Source: Corylus avellana (lineage: Eukaryota; Streptophyta; Magnoliopsida; Fagales; Betulaceae). Taken from it: 64,000 bases of DNA. The position numbers were made by a program, and so were the translations under genes. Location of the stretch: NCBI RefSeq assembly GCF_901000735.1, contig NC_081543.1, positions 19,758,079 through 19,822,078 on the forward strand, written 5' to 3'. The notes under the pieces were generated by a model. The model saw only the letters and a list, made by a program, of their open reading frames with translations, had not been told where the DNA came from and did not search any database. Below, one piece after another: positions 23,372-35,659 of this stretch; within the stretch, counting starts at the first letter, position 1, and every line of letters begins with the position of its first letter.

Positions 23372-26300
23372 ATGTGGAGATCTAATTCTTCTGTCAGCTC
23401 TAATTCCAGTTTGCCACCGGACGTAGTTAACTATGAAAATTTCTCTGTTGAATCTGATAATAATTTATATGTTGATAACTGGAACATCCCTAAGCTGGAC
23501 GCTAAGGATGTTTACACTACTTCTTGGTTTAAATCTTCTTTTAAATCTCAATTTTCTGTCAAAATTGTCGAACAAACCTTTGCTATTGCCGGCAAAGATC
23601 AAACTATAACCCTGTTCAACAAGATGTTCATTAACGACTCTCTTGCTAAAGGTTATAAGTTTTTGCATGTTGGTTCTGTTCAAGTTGCTGTCAAGCCATT
23701 GACTCGACTTGGTATTAATGCTTCTTTTTTGTTTTGCTTGCGTGGCGCAAGATTTCTTGATTTTAAGACCAGTATACTCGGAATGATTCAATCCTCCTTG
23801 TTTGTTGGTCCTGTTCATTTTGATGTTTTTCCCAATCTTTCTGTTGCTTTGTCTGATATGCATATTTTGAAAGCTTTAATGCTTAATATTCTATCTTCTG
23901 GTTATAACATGGAAGAAGGTAGCAGACCCCTTGCTATCATCTATCGTGTTTATTATAAATTGATGAAGACAAATCTGGATCCACAAGTTGTGATCAAGAA
24001 TCCAGGTGAATCAACTTTGTTAATTCAAAGTTCTACTCAGAATGCAAAAATCAAAACTCCAAAAATGATTCGCTGGGAAGAGATTGACCTCCCCAACGAG
24101 TGGCTTTTGGAAGGTGTTCTCGAGTAGTAAACGATGCCTCTAGTCTTGATTACATCCAACTATATATGGATGGATCTGTCAAAATCAATTTTTCTGATTT
24201 AGGTCATTCCAGCAGGATTGAACGTCCTCAGTATGAAAAGCCTCTGTTGGTTAACGAACGAAGAAATTCTTTTGCGGGTTCAACAACCTCGGAAGGATTT
24301 CATCGTCGTGATAAAGATGTGGACGAGTCACTTAACGCTTCTCCTCCTCTTTGTCCGGTTAACCCTGATTTGAAACTCAAAGGAATTTCTACCGATTCCC
24401 AAGTTTCTTCTGCTTTTTATTCTACTAGAAATTATCCCCTAACGGATGACGAAGGTAGATCTACTTCTCCCTCTGCTTCTAATTTTGATGCTCCTCTTCC
24501 CACTGCTCCTCATTAGTGTAAAGTCATCACCTCTACCTCCCCAATCAAAGATTTCTTTTCTGTCATTGATTGGCCTTCTTTGTCAAAAGATTTTTTGTCA
24601 AAAGAAAATCGTGCTCTTCGGCATGCTTTTCAAAAGAAATATTCTTCCAAGGAACAAGATCTCATCAAGGTCAAATGGACTGAGATGATGATTGAATCCC
24701 ACAAACATATTTTGTTTTTTGATTATCTTCAAAAACATTTCCCTGTCGATAATGTTTTGAATGTTGTCAAAAAGAATTTTGTCAAAGAAGATAAATCCAT
24801 TGTCAAATCTTCTCATCCTCCTCTTGAAAATACTCTTCTTGATGTCAACAAAATGGTTGTCAAATGTTTCCCTTTCAAAACCCATGATAAGGACCCTATT
24901 AATAACGATAGGAGAATTATCGAACAAAACAATTTTTGTGCCCAATCTTTGCATATTTTAGGACAACAATTGGGTCGTATCGAAAAGAAACTTCCCTCTC
25001 TCTCTTCTGATTCAAAGGTTTCCTCTGATCCTCCAAAGATTGAAAAACCCCTGATTTCTCTCCCTGATTTGTCAAAATCTTCTGGTTTGAAAACGACTTC
25101 TCAAATGAACCTTGAGAAAGTCAACAAATTGCTTTCTGAATTAACTCATGCTCGTGCCAGTTCTTCTGGACAAAATTTTGTTATCAAAAAAGTTTCTTCT
25201 TCTGATTCTGAAACTTCTTCTCAAGAATCCACTGATTCTGACATCAGAATTCTTGAACAAAACTTTGGTAAGATTGAGATGGAGCCAAAACTCCAAAGGA
25301 TCTATGACGGATCTAAACCCTTCAATCTTACAAAGAATTTTTATTCTAAACCTACTCCTCCAGATTTACAATTCGAGGAAAGGTTTCACCAATCCCAATT
25401 CTCTGTGTCTGCTGATAAATTGTATGAATGGAATATTGACGGTTTGTCTGAGCAAGAACTGCTCAATAAGATGAATCATATGTCCATGGTTGCTAATGCT
25501 TATCTCACGAATCACAATAAAAGCCAAGCTGATATTGTGGATTTACTTGCTACTAGTTTTTCTGGTACTTTGAGAAATTGGTGGGATAATTATCTCACTG
25601 AAGATCAAAGAGATCAGATCAGGAAAGCAGTAAAGAGTGATGAAGAAGGATTACCTATTTTCGATGAGAAAATCAGAATGGGTGAACCTGATGGTGTTAA
25701 CTCCTTGATCTATACAATTATCAAACATTTTGTCGGAACTCCTTCCAATATCACCTCCCGTATTTCTGATTATCTGAACAATCTTCGATGCCCTACTATG
25801 TCTGACTATAGATGGTATCAAGATGTTTTTCTTTCCCGTGTCATGGTTAGACCTGATAGTCAAAAACCTTATTGGAAAGAAAAGTTCATTGATGGTTTTC
25901 CTTCATTATTTGTTCACAAAGTGAAAGATGAATTGATCAGTACTGACACTGGTCTCATCAATTTTGAAAATTTAACTTACGGTGATTTGTTTTCAACTGT
26001 CAAAAAACTTGGCATTAAGATGTGCATCGATCAAAAGATGATCAGATAGCAGCTTAAAAAGGCCAAGAAAGCTAAGTATGAAATGGGAAATTTCTGTGAA
26101 CAGTTTGGATTACCTCCTATGGCTCCCTCCAAAACGCATAGGAAGAAATCTAAAGCTCTCATAAGATCATCCCCTCCATATTACAATAGTAACAAGAGAA
26201 GAAAATTTAATAAACCTAAATTTTCTAAACCTCCTCCTAAACGGAGTAAACAATCTAAATTTGAAAAATATTTTTCAAAAAATAAATGTTTTAATTGCGG

Positions 26301-27567
26301 AGAAGAAGGACACTATGCTGACAAGTGCCCAAAACCTCCCAAAAAGATTAAAAAAGAGATTAATGCTTTAAACATCAATAACGATGATAAGCGAAAAATC
26401 TATAGAATTTTTCAAAACAATGCTTTTTCAAACTATTCTTCTGATAATGATCTTCTAGAATCCTCTGATTCTGAATATCGATCTGCCTCAGAAATATCTG
26501 AAAGTTGTTTTCAAATTGGTTGCACTGATGCCTGCTGCAATCCAAAAACCTGTTCTGTTTTAACGAAATCAGAAGAACAAGAAGACTTGCTCCTAACCCT
26601 GATTTCAAAAATTGAAAACCCTGATTTAAAAGAAGAGTATCTTAAAAAACTTAAGAAACTCATGACAAAAGATGTTGTTGAAAAACCTGTCGGCACTATA
26701 TCTCTTGAGGATACCTTAAAACGTTTTTCAAAACAAAAATCCAAGGTAGTTACTATCTTAGACTTTCAGCATGAGATTAGTACCATCAAGAAAGATATTG
26801 TCAACTTGCAAATTGCTTTGCAAAATGTCAATCATGAAAACAAAGATTTACAACAAAAGCTTTTGCTTTTAAATCTTAAACAAATTTTTCCTGGAAGTAT
26901 TTTTGATAACGAAATAACTTCTGAGCATGATGATGAAGAATCCTGTCATAAATCTTTGTCCAGTGAGATTAAGATTGTCAGTATGATCAGCAAATTTGTC
27001 CCTCCGAGATGGTATTCAAATGTCAAAATTACCATTTCTCCTGATTATTCTTTTGATGTTTTTGCTTTGATTGATTCTGATTTGAATTGCATTCAAGAAG
27101 GTTTCATTCCCAGCAAATATTTCCAAAAATCCACACAACGGTTGCACTCAGCCAGTGGTAGCAAATTGCACATTGATTTTGAATTGAAAAATGCATATGT
27201 CTGTTTTGATAATATTCATTTTCATATTCCTACTGTGCTTGTCAAAAACATGGGTGAAAGGGTAATTCTTGGTATGCCTTTTCTTGCTTTACTTTATCCA
27301 TTTTCTGTTAACGAAATTGATGTTTCAACTGTTAAATTTGATGTTAATATTCAAATACCTTTTGCGTCAAAATTTGAAATTGATGTTAATAGGTTGGATA
27401 TTAAGTTTAGGCAATCCTTAGATCTAGAAACGGATGAGGACCCTATTACCATCAGAGTTTTGTCTTGTCTAAACACCCCCCTAACGGTCGTGTTTACCCA
27501 GGATTCTTTGATCATACCTTTCCCTGTCATATGGCGCATATTATTATTTCTGTTTTACAAAGAATAA
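23372..27567 (+). pseudogene. Unit A ORF1: movement, coat, zinc knuckle, protease
   Basis: This is the viral polyprotein gene, starting at ATG 23,372 (MWRSNSS). The 30K-type movement protein spans about 23,400-24,110. After a Ser-rich linker the coat-protein core lies at about 25,380-26,150, followed by a basic stretch and a CCHC knuckle (CFNCGEEGHYADKC, 26,287-26,328), a coiled region, and an aspartic-protease-like domain (about 26,990-27,310). Breaks are a 10-base deletion at about 24,115 (frameshift) and TAG at 24,514 and 26,047, both at sites where related copies have CAG. The protease active site reads ALIDSDLNCI and lacks the Gly of the D-S/T-G motif. The frame then ends at 27,567 with no RT. 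Confidence 0.8.
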
Positions 27568-27653
27568 TTTTGACGTTATTCTGCATATATTTTATAAAGG
27601 TTTTTACCTTTTTGATTTTAATTATTTTCCTTTTGAATTTTTGCAGTGCCACC

Positions 27654-28931
27654 ATGGCCAGCAAAGAAGATAAAGAGAAAACTGTTTCAAAAGCTCTGAC
27701 TATAAAGTCAGAATCCTCCCCCCTTGCTTCTTCCTTGCCCATTTCATCTGTTGCCATAACCAACAGATTTGCTCCCTTTGCTCCCTCTTATGATTCCCAA
27801 ATGACGTACTCCAGTACGCTTGCCTCCTCCTATGATCCTTTTTCTGATAAGCCCAGACCTCCCTTCATAAGACATGATAAAATGTCTGTCTTTAAATCTG
27901 AATACATGATTCTCCCTTACTACCAGAACTAGTTCTTTGTCGAACTTAATCGTTCTGCTTCTTCTAAATCGCCCGGAGATATTGCCGTCTCCTATTTTCC
28001 TCCAAATTTTCATTGGATTCCTGAACATCCGCAGAAAAATTTGGCTTTCTATTCAGCTGTCTTAAAACAGACTGATTCTGTTTCTTTCAAGTCTATTCCC
28101 GATCGACTTAATCCTAATAAGATACTCTATCATAGTGTCTATTTCAAACGGATTATTTCTGAAAAGGAATGGGGTAACCACCCCTCTATCACGAGATCCC
28201 TTAACGGATTTTCGATTCCTTGTACCTACTATGATTATGTCGATGCCTGGTTCAAATTCTTACTTTATCAAACCTCTGTCTTTGATCATTCTTGGTTTGT
28301 TAACTTTGATAAGAATTTTACCGGTATCTTTCCCCTTTGGTTTGCCAGATGGTGGAACCAATTTGGTTTGATCCCTAATATCCTCCCCCTCCAGCTAGTT
28401 GAAGCTTTCCAACTATTTAAGAACAGCTACAAAGTTGATTCTTATGGTGCCAAGTTTCCAACTATTCTTTATTTTGCCAATAATTACAAAATTCCATGGA
28501 TTCTAAAATGGAATTACCACCTGTTTGATGACAAGATTCAACGACAATGGTTTATCAAATGGTGGGATAAATGCTCACTAACTGATGACATTGTCCTCCC
28601 TGTCAAAAGCATGTCTCAGGCCCTCAAGGCCCAGCCACTAACGGCTAAACCCCCTCTCCTTGTCACCCCCGGTATCTTTTCTTCTCCAAAAGAAGAAAAA
28701 GAAGTTTCTCATGCTTCTACCCCTTCTTCCAGTTCTTCCAAGAAGAAATCTTCTTCCTAAAAAGAGAAGATTAAAGCCCTTCTTGCTGCCCTTGATGATG
28801 ATTCTGACAACGACGAAGAAGACGAAAAGTTAGCCTCGTCCCAGAAGAAGTCTCTCCTCAATCCACTCCAGAATCCCTACTATGAGGATACTCAAGAATA
28901 CTATCCTTACCCAGGGATTGAAGATATGTAA
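27654..28931 (+). pseudogene. Unit A ORF2, unknown function, two stops
   Basis: ATG 27,654 lies in the same sequence context (TTGCAGTGCCAC.ATGGCCAGCAA) as ORF2 of unit B. The frame has 425 codons with in-frame TAG at 27,930 and TAA at 28,758, ending at 28,929-28,931. A Ser/Pro-rich N-terminus is followed by an aromatic-rich conserved core (FHWIPEHP, EWG.HPS, YYDYVDAW, WFARWWNQFG, IPWILKW) and a Ser/Lys-rich and then acidic C-terminus. The core matches unit B ORF2 in pattern, but most residues differ. Some caulimovirids have a second ORF of unknown role at this place. Confidence 0.7.
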
Positions 28932-29070
28932 AGCCTCATAACGGCTCCTAAATTGGTCCCTAACGGCCACAAAGTTCTCCACAAAAGAATTGGAACCATT
29001 CCACTGACGGATCGTTTTCAGTTTACTGTCCATAACAACAGCAAAGAAGTTTGGTGATCTCAAATGGGTC

Positions 29071-29282
29071 ACTGTTCAGATTGTCTTCGAAGTTACTGTG
29101 CAAAATCATTGTTCACTTTTATTGTTCGTTGTCCGGACGACACTGCGCAGGATTACTGTTCAGAAGCACCGTTCACTTCACTATTCATGTTTTGTCTGCC
29201 GACACTACAGTGCAGACAGCTACTGTTCAATCAGGCAACTTTCACTGTTCAAGATTGGCATCAAACGTGCCTCTACTGTTCA
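29071..29282 (+). promoter_or_regulatory. ACTGTTCA repeat array, unit A
   Basis: Five exact ACTGTTCA copies (29,071; 29,155; 29,222; 29,244; 29,275) and several one-mismatch versions lie about 80-290 bases upstream of the TATA box. The likely role is an enhancer. Confidence 0.6.
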
Positions 29283-29361
29283 CATGTGACCGCACTGACG
29301 CGGCGCCTGCTTTTACTGTTTTGTAATCGATTGTATTTTGTTTTATGCTTTATGCTCAGCC

Positions 29362-29368
29362 TATATAA
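29362..29368 (+). promoter_or_regulatory. Viral TATA box, unit A
   Basis: TATATAA in GCCTATATAACGGGCTCCCC, followed by a pyrimidine-rich stretch. It is the expected core promoter for the genome-length RNA. Confidence 0.65.
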
Positions 29369-29738
29369 CGGGCTCCCCTCCCCCTTTGTAAGGTAGTGGT
29401 TTTTCGAGAGGTTTTCTAGAGTCCTTCAGTACTCTCCCTCAAGAACTATCTTGCCATTCCCCTGTCTTCTGTCTCTTACTTCAGTAAGCACTAACGCTTT
29501 CTTTTGTAAGCCTATCTTTAATCTGTAACGATTTTAAACTCTTTAATGAGTTTTTATCCAGATTTGTTTATCTTATCTTCTGTCTTTTATATCTTTGATT
29601 ATCAATTGTCATACCGCCTTCTTGGACGGTTCTATCCGCTTTAATTTTAATTATCATTATATGCACGTACATCCCTCTCCCCTACTCCCTGCATCTATAT
29701 GCATACTGCGCTTCCACCCTTTCCCCCCCCCCCCTTTT

Positions 29739-29752
29739 TGGTATCAGAGCCA
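29739..29752 (+). promoter_or_regulatory. Viral primer binding site, tRNA-Met, unit B start
   Basis: TGGTATCAGAGCCA, the Caulimoviridae minus-strand primer site and conventional genome position 1. It is preceded by a 13-base C-run (from about 29,722). Confidence 0.9.
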
Positions 29753-30175
29753 TAAGAGTTGCGATCTCTTTGCTGCTTGATGTACACCCTGCTCTCCTTT
29801 TTGCCCCTGAGTATTGTCTTGCTCTTCTCCTCTTTGCTTACCCCCTGTTAACCTTTCCCTATGTCGAGATCCTAGCTGTTGGTTGGTAGTCCACCACCCC
29901 GTCAGTGCAGTTTGCCTACCACCCCGTTACTACAGTTGTCGAGGTACCTGTAAGTCCCGCTTAAGCCTGGGTTTGGCGTCTAGGGCATGAAGAAGAGACT
30001 GTAGAGAGTGACCAAGGGTATGTGTAGCGCTGTTTCGCGGCCAAGGGTATGTGTGGATAAACCTTACGTCTAGGAAGGAGATCCTTAGGAAGTTTACCCA
30101 GTGAGTGAGTACCTATGATGAGATCCTTTAAGACTTTACTGAGTGTGTGATTTTGAGTTTAGATTGTGTGTCAAA

Positions 30176-33100
30176 ATGTGGAGATCTAATTCTTCTGTCA
30201 GCTCTAATTCTAGTTTGCCACCGGACGTGGTTAACTATGAAAATTTCTCTGTCGAATCTGATAATAATTTATGTGTTGATAAATGGAACATCCCTAAGCT
30301 GGACGCTAAGGATGTTTACACTACTTCTTGGTTTAAATCTTCTTTTAAATCTCAATTTTCTGTCAAAACTGTCGAACAAACCTTTGCTATTACCGGCAAA
30401 GATCAAACTATAACCTTGTTCAACAAGTGGTTCATTAACGACTCTCTTGCTAAAGGTTATAAGTTTTTGCATGTTGGTTGTGTTCAAGTTGCAGTCAAGC
30501 CATTGACTCGACTTGGTATTAATGCTTCTGTTTTGCTTTGCTTGCGTGACGCAAGATTTCTTGATTTTAAGACCAGTATACTCAGAATGATTCAATCTTC
30601 CTTGTTTGTTGGTCCTATTCATTTTGATGTTTTTCCCAATCTTTCTCTTGCTTTGTCTGATATGCATATTTTGAAAGCTTTAACGCTTAATATTCTGTCT
30701 TCTGGTTATAACATGGAAGAAGGTAGCCGACCCCTTGCTATCATCTATCGTGTTTATTATAAATTGATGAAGACAAATCTGGATCCACAAGCTGTGATCA
30801 AGAATCCAGGTGAATCAACTTTGTTAATTCAAAGTTCTACTCAGAATGCAAAAATCAAAACTCCAAAAATGATTCGCTGGGAAGAGATTGACCTCCCCAA
30901 CGAGTGGCTTTTGGAAGGTGTTGCAAAACCTTCTCGAGTAGTAAACGATGCCTCTAGTCTTGATTACATCCAACAGTATATGGATGGATCTATCAAAATC
31001 AATTTTTCTGATTTAGGTCATTCCAGCAGGATTGAACGTCCTCTGTATGAAAGGCCTCTGTTGGTTAACGAACGAAGAAATTCTTTTGCGGGTTCAACAA
31101 CCTCGGAAGGATTTCGTCGTCGTGATAAAGATGTGGACGAGTCACTTAACGCCTCTCCTACTCTTTGTCCGGTTAACCCTGATTTGAAACTCAAAGGAAT
31201 TTCTACCGATTCCCAAGTTTCTTCTGCTTTATATTCTACTAGAAATCATCCCCTAACGGATGACGAAGGTAGATCTACTTCTCCCTCTGCTTCTAATTTT
31301 GATGCTCCTCTTCCCACTGCTCCTCATCAGTGTAATGTCATCACCTCTACCTCCCCAATCAAAGATTTCTTTTCTGTCATTGATTGGCCTGCTTTGTCAA
31401 AAGATTTTTTGTCAAAAGAAAATCGTGCTCTTCGGCATGCTTTTCAAAAGAAATATTCTTCCAAGGAACAAGATCTCATCAAGGTCAAATGGACTGAGAT
31501 GATGATTGAATCCCAAAAACATATTTTGTTTTTTGATTATCTTCAAAAACATTCCCCTGTCGATAATGTTTTGAATGTTGTCAAAAAGAATTTTGTCAAA
31601 GAAGATAAATCTGTCGTCAAATCTTCGCATTCTCCTCTTGAAAATATTCTTGTTAAACACAAAAAAAGTCATTGTTAAAAGTTCTCCTTTTAAAATCCAT
31701 GATGATAAGGATCCTACTACTAACAATAGGAAAATTATCGAACAAAACAATTTTTGTGCCCAATCTTTGCATATTTTAGGACAACAATTGGATCGTATCG
31801 AAGAGAAACTTCCCTCTCTCTTTTCTGATTCAAAGGTTTCCTCTGCTCCTCCAAAGATTGAAAAACCCTTGACTTCTCTCCCTGATTTGTCAAAACCTTC
31901 TGATCTGAAAGCCATTTCTCAAATAAATCTTGAGAATGTCAACAAATTATTTTCTGAGCCAACTACTGCTCATGCCAGTTCTTCTGAACAGAACGTTGGC
32001 ATCAAGAAAGTTTCTGCTTCTGATCCTAAAACTTCTTCTCAAGAATCCACTGACTCTGACGTCAGAATCCTTGAACAAAACTTTGGTAAGATTGAAATGG
32101 AGCCAAAACTCCAAAAGATCTTTAACGGATCCATCAATCCTACGAAAGATTTTGAACCTACTCCTCCTGATGAGATTGACCATGATTGTATTAGTACTTG
32201 TTCTGTTCTGACCAAATCTGAAGAGCAAAACAATACTAAAACATCTCCTGAAAATACTTTGGGAAAAATTTCAAAACAAAAATCCAAAGTAGTTACAATC
32301 TCAGATTTAAAATACGAGATTCGTAATATCAGGAAAGATATGGTTGATTTAAAAAGGAATAAGCAACTTCCTGTCTCTGTCTCTGATAATGTCCATTTTG
32401 TCAATTTGATCAACAAAGTTGTTCCTCCCAAATGGCATTCTAAAGTACATATCATTGTCTCCCATGATTTCACCCTTGATGTTGTTGCTTTGATTGATTA
32501 TGGTGCTGATTTAAATTGTATCCAAGAAGGATCAATTCCCAGCAAATATTTTGAAAAATCCACAGAACGGTTGCATTCAACCAGTGGAGAAAAATTGAAC
32601 ATCAAGTATGAATTGAACAATGTCCATGTTTGTCAAAACAATGTCTGTTTTCATATTCCTGCTGTTTTGGTCAAGAACATGACTGATAAAGTCATTCTTG
32701 GTCTGCCTTTCATTGCCATGCTCTACCCTATAACAATTGATGACACTGGTGTCTCAACTGTTAAGATGGGATTTGAAGTAAAATTTCCTTTTGCTCCTGA
32801 GTCTGAAATTGATAACGGTTGTTTAAATTTGGTCTCTGCCAAGCATAAACAACTCAATTTTCTCAAACAAGAATTAAGGTATAAAAAGATTGCTGAACAA
32901 CTCTATGATGAGCTTTTGCAATCAAAAATTGCTGCTTTCAATACCTTGATTGTTGATTCTGTTTGTTCTGAACTTCCTAATGCTTTTTGGCATAGGAAAA
33001 AGCATATTGTTTCTTTGCCTTATGTTAAAGATTTTTCTGAAAACAAAATTCCAACTAAAGCTAGGCCTATTCAAATGAATGCTGAAACTTTAGAATTTTG

Positions 33101-34384
33101 TCAAAAAGAAATTGCTGATTTGCTTGCTAAGGGTATTATTCGTAAGAGTAAGTCCCCTTGGTCCTATGCAGCTTTTTATATCATGAAAAATGCTGAGTTA
33201 GAACGAGGTGCTCCAAGGTTAGTCATTAACTATAAGCCCCTCAATGATGTGCTAGAGTGGATTAGGTATCCTATCCCCAATAGGAAGGATCTGGTCAGTC
33301 GTCTAAATGACGCTGTTGTCTTCTCTAAGTTTGATATGAAATCAGGATTTTGGCAAGTCCGGATTAAGGATAGTGATAGGTACAAAACGGCCTTTACTAC
33401 CCCTTTTGGTCACTATGAATGGAATGTCATGCCTTTTGGTTTGAAAAATGCCCCAGTGAGTTCCAGAATATCATGAACGATATTTTCAACCCATTCAGTC
33501 ATTTCACTATTGTCTATATTGATGATGTCCTTGTTTTCTCAAAGTCCATCGATGAGCACTGGAAACATTTGAAATTGTTTCTAGAAACCATCAGATATAA
33601 CGGGCTCGTTGTTTTTGCCAAAAAGATCAAACTCTTTCAAGATAAAATCCGGTTTCTTGGGTTTGATATTTCTAAAGGTCAAATTTGTCCTATTGACAGG
33701 GCGATTCAATTTGCTGATAAATTTCCTGATGTCATCACTGAGAAATCCCAACTCCAACGATTTCTTGGCTCTCTGAATTATATTGCTGATTTCTACAAGG
33801 ATTTGCGAAAACATTGTAAACCTTTATTTGAAAGGTTACAAGGCAATCCTCCCCCTTGGTCTGACATCCATACTTCTCTTGTCAAAGAAATTAAACTCCA
33901 TGTCAAGACTCTCCCTTGTCTGGGCATCCCTTCTGATAATTCTTTCAAAATTGTCGACACTGACGCCTCTGAAATTGGCTTTGGAGGTATTCTGAAACAA
34001 GTCATTTCTCCAGGACCTAACCCAGAATTCCCATAACAAATTGTTCGATTCCACTCTGGTTCCTGGAATTCTGCACAGATTAATTATAGTACTATTAAAA
34101 AAGAAATTCTTTCTGTTGTTTTATGTTTTTCCAAATTTCAGTCTGATTTGCTCAACCAGAAATTTCTTTTGCGTATTGATTGTAAATCTGCTAAATATAT
34201 TTTGAAAAAAGATGTTGAAAATATTGCATCAAAACAGATTTTTACCAGGTGGCAAGCCATTTTAAGTGTTTTTGATTTTGACATTGAATACATCAAAGGC
34301 TCAAACAATTCAATACCTAATTTTCTTACCCGAGAATTCTTGCAGTGCCACAATGGCCAGCAACAAAGGAAAGGAAAAGGTTAA
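30176..34384 (+). pseudogene. Unit B ORF1: movement, protease, RT, RNase H
   Basis: ORF1 starts at ATG 30,176 (MWRSNSS). The movement-protein core lies at about 30,560-30,790, followed by a Ser-rich linker. The frame shifts near an A-run at about 31,660. A protease-like domain (about 32,390-32,760) has ALIDYGADLN, so the usual Ser/Thr after the Asp is Tyr. RT follows (FDMKSGFWQV, FGHYEW.VMPFG) with a second frameshift near 33,457 and then YIDDVLVFS (33,515-33,541). RNase H (DASEIGFGGI, DCKSAKY) is interrupted by TAA at 34,034 and closes at 34,384. The coat protein is missing, with the join around 32,150-32,190. The frame overlaps ORF2 by 31 bases. Confidence 0.8.
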
Positions 34385-35450
34385 TTCTATTTTGAAGCCT
34401 AGGCCTTCTATTCCCCTTGATCCCCAGGATGATCCTATGACGGTTCATTCATTTCCTTCCCAAGTTTCCCCACAATTTACCCAGTCAAAATCTTCTGCCT
34501 TCAACCAATACAAACCCGGACCTATGACTCCCCAAACGGAACATAGTTCCCATCCTGGTTCTCAAACGGAATCCAGTTCTAACCCTATCATTCTTTCTTT
34601 CCCCTGGGTAACTCTACCCTTTTCTCAATATCTGTTTTCTTCTGAAGATCTTTCCAGAACCCCTGGACAATTGGCTTATAATTATTTTCCTGCTCATTTT
34701 CATTGGATCCCTGAACATCCTTTGAAAGATTTGTCATTCTTCACTGATATATTGATCCAAACCAAATCGGTCAAATTTAGGCCTATCCCCAAAAAAGACA
34801 ATCCCCAAACGATTGTTGGGACCATTGCCTACATTGTCAAATTCATTTCTGTTGAAGAATGGGGTTCCCACCCATCTCAAATTCTCCCATCTTCAAATTC
34901 TCATATTCCCTATTCTTATTATGACTATGTCAATGCCTGGTTTCGTTTTATGCTTTTCCAGAACCCTGAGTCCAAACACTTCTGGTTCATTACCTTTGAA
35001 GAAAATTTCAATTGTCTTCTCCCCGCATGGTTTAAACAATGGTGGGACCATTTTGGCATAACCATTGATGTTCTTCCCTCTCCTCTTGTCTATGCTTTTC
35101 ATCTGTTTTCATCTCACGTCGCCTGTAAAGGTTTCGTCGGGCATTTTAATCGTATTTTTCCCCCCATGCTCTATTTTGCCAAAGAATTCAGAATCCCTTG
35201 GTTCCTAAAATGGAAATATGTCAGGAATCAAGAAAAGATTGAAAGACACTGGTTCCAATGTAAAACTTGGAAAATGTCCCCCAAGATTGAACGCATTGTC
35301 AAAAAAGTTGAATTAATGACTCGCAGATATGATGCCATTGTGCCATATACTGCGCCTCCTCCTCCCCCTGTCCCCAGATATTCTTTCAAAAAGAAACAAT
35401 GGATTCAGACTTACCTTGACTCCATTGGTCCTCTTGATGATAACGAATAA
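34354..35450 (+). CDS. Unit B ORF2, unknown function, open
   Basis: The frame from ATG 34,354 is uninterrupted for 365 codons and is the only viral gene in the window without a lesion. The start is chosen because the context (GCCACAATGGCCAGCAAC) is shared with ORF2 of unit A; the frame is also open further upstream. A Ser/Pro/Gln-rich N-terminal third is followed by a Trp/Tyr/Phe-rich core (FHWIPEHP, EEWGSHPS, YYDYVNAW, WFKQWWDHFG, IPWFLKW) and a Pro-rich C-terminus. I know no enzyme motif in it. By position it is the second ORF of a florendovirus-like genome. Confidence 0.7.
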
Positions 35451-35659
35451 TAGTTTGGAACACAACATCTTCAAACTAGCCACTGACGGTTAGTTCAGAG
35501 TTTTCTTGTTTGGTCCCTATACGACCACGAAATTCCTCAACAAAAGAACTGGAACCATTCCACTGACGGATCGTTTTCAGTTCACTGTCCCTAACGACAG
35601 CTAAGAAGTTTGGTGATCTCAAACGGGTCACTATTATTTTGTTGTTACTGTGCAAAATC

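Larger units (their letters stand above)
21432..24530. repeat. Large inverted repeat of viral leader and movement protein
   Basis: The left arm (21,432-22,958, minus) and right arm (about 23,009-24,530, plus) are inverted copies of the same viral leader plus 5' ORF1. They are separated by about 50 bases and each is about 1.5 kb long. Differences are scattered substitutions and small indels, such as the 10-base deletion near 24,115. Confidence 0.85.
22959..29738 (+). mobile_element. Endogenous pararetrovirus unit A (coat-protein type)
   Basis: A nearly complete viral unit of about 6.8 kb in Caulimoviridae layout: leader, ORF1 (movement protein, coat protein, zinc knuckle, protease), ORF2, promoter region and 3' terminus. 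The primer site itself is missing at the left because the inversion junction cuts the leader about 26 bases into the genome. No RT or RNase H is present: ORF1 ends after the protease and ORF2 starts 87 bases later. It is fused head-to-tail with unit B at 29,739. Two ORFs with this domain order suggest the florendovirus group; the genus call is by layout only. Confidence 0.75.

Noticed and set aside
29098..29396. Three overlapping small frames in the viral promoter region
   Set aside because: They arise from the ACTGTTCA repeats and differ in frame between units A and B.
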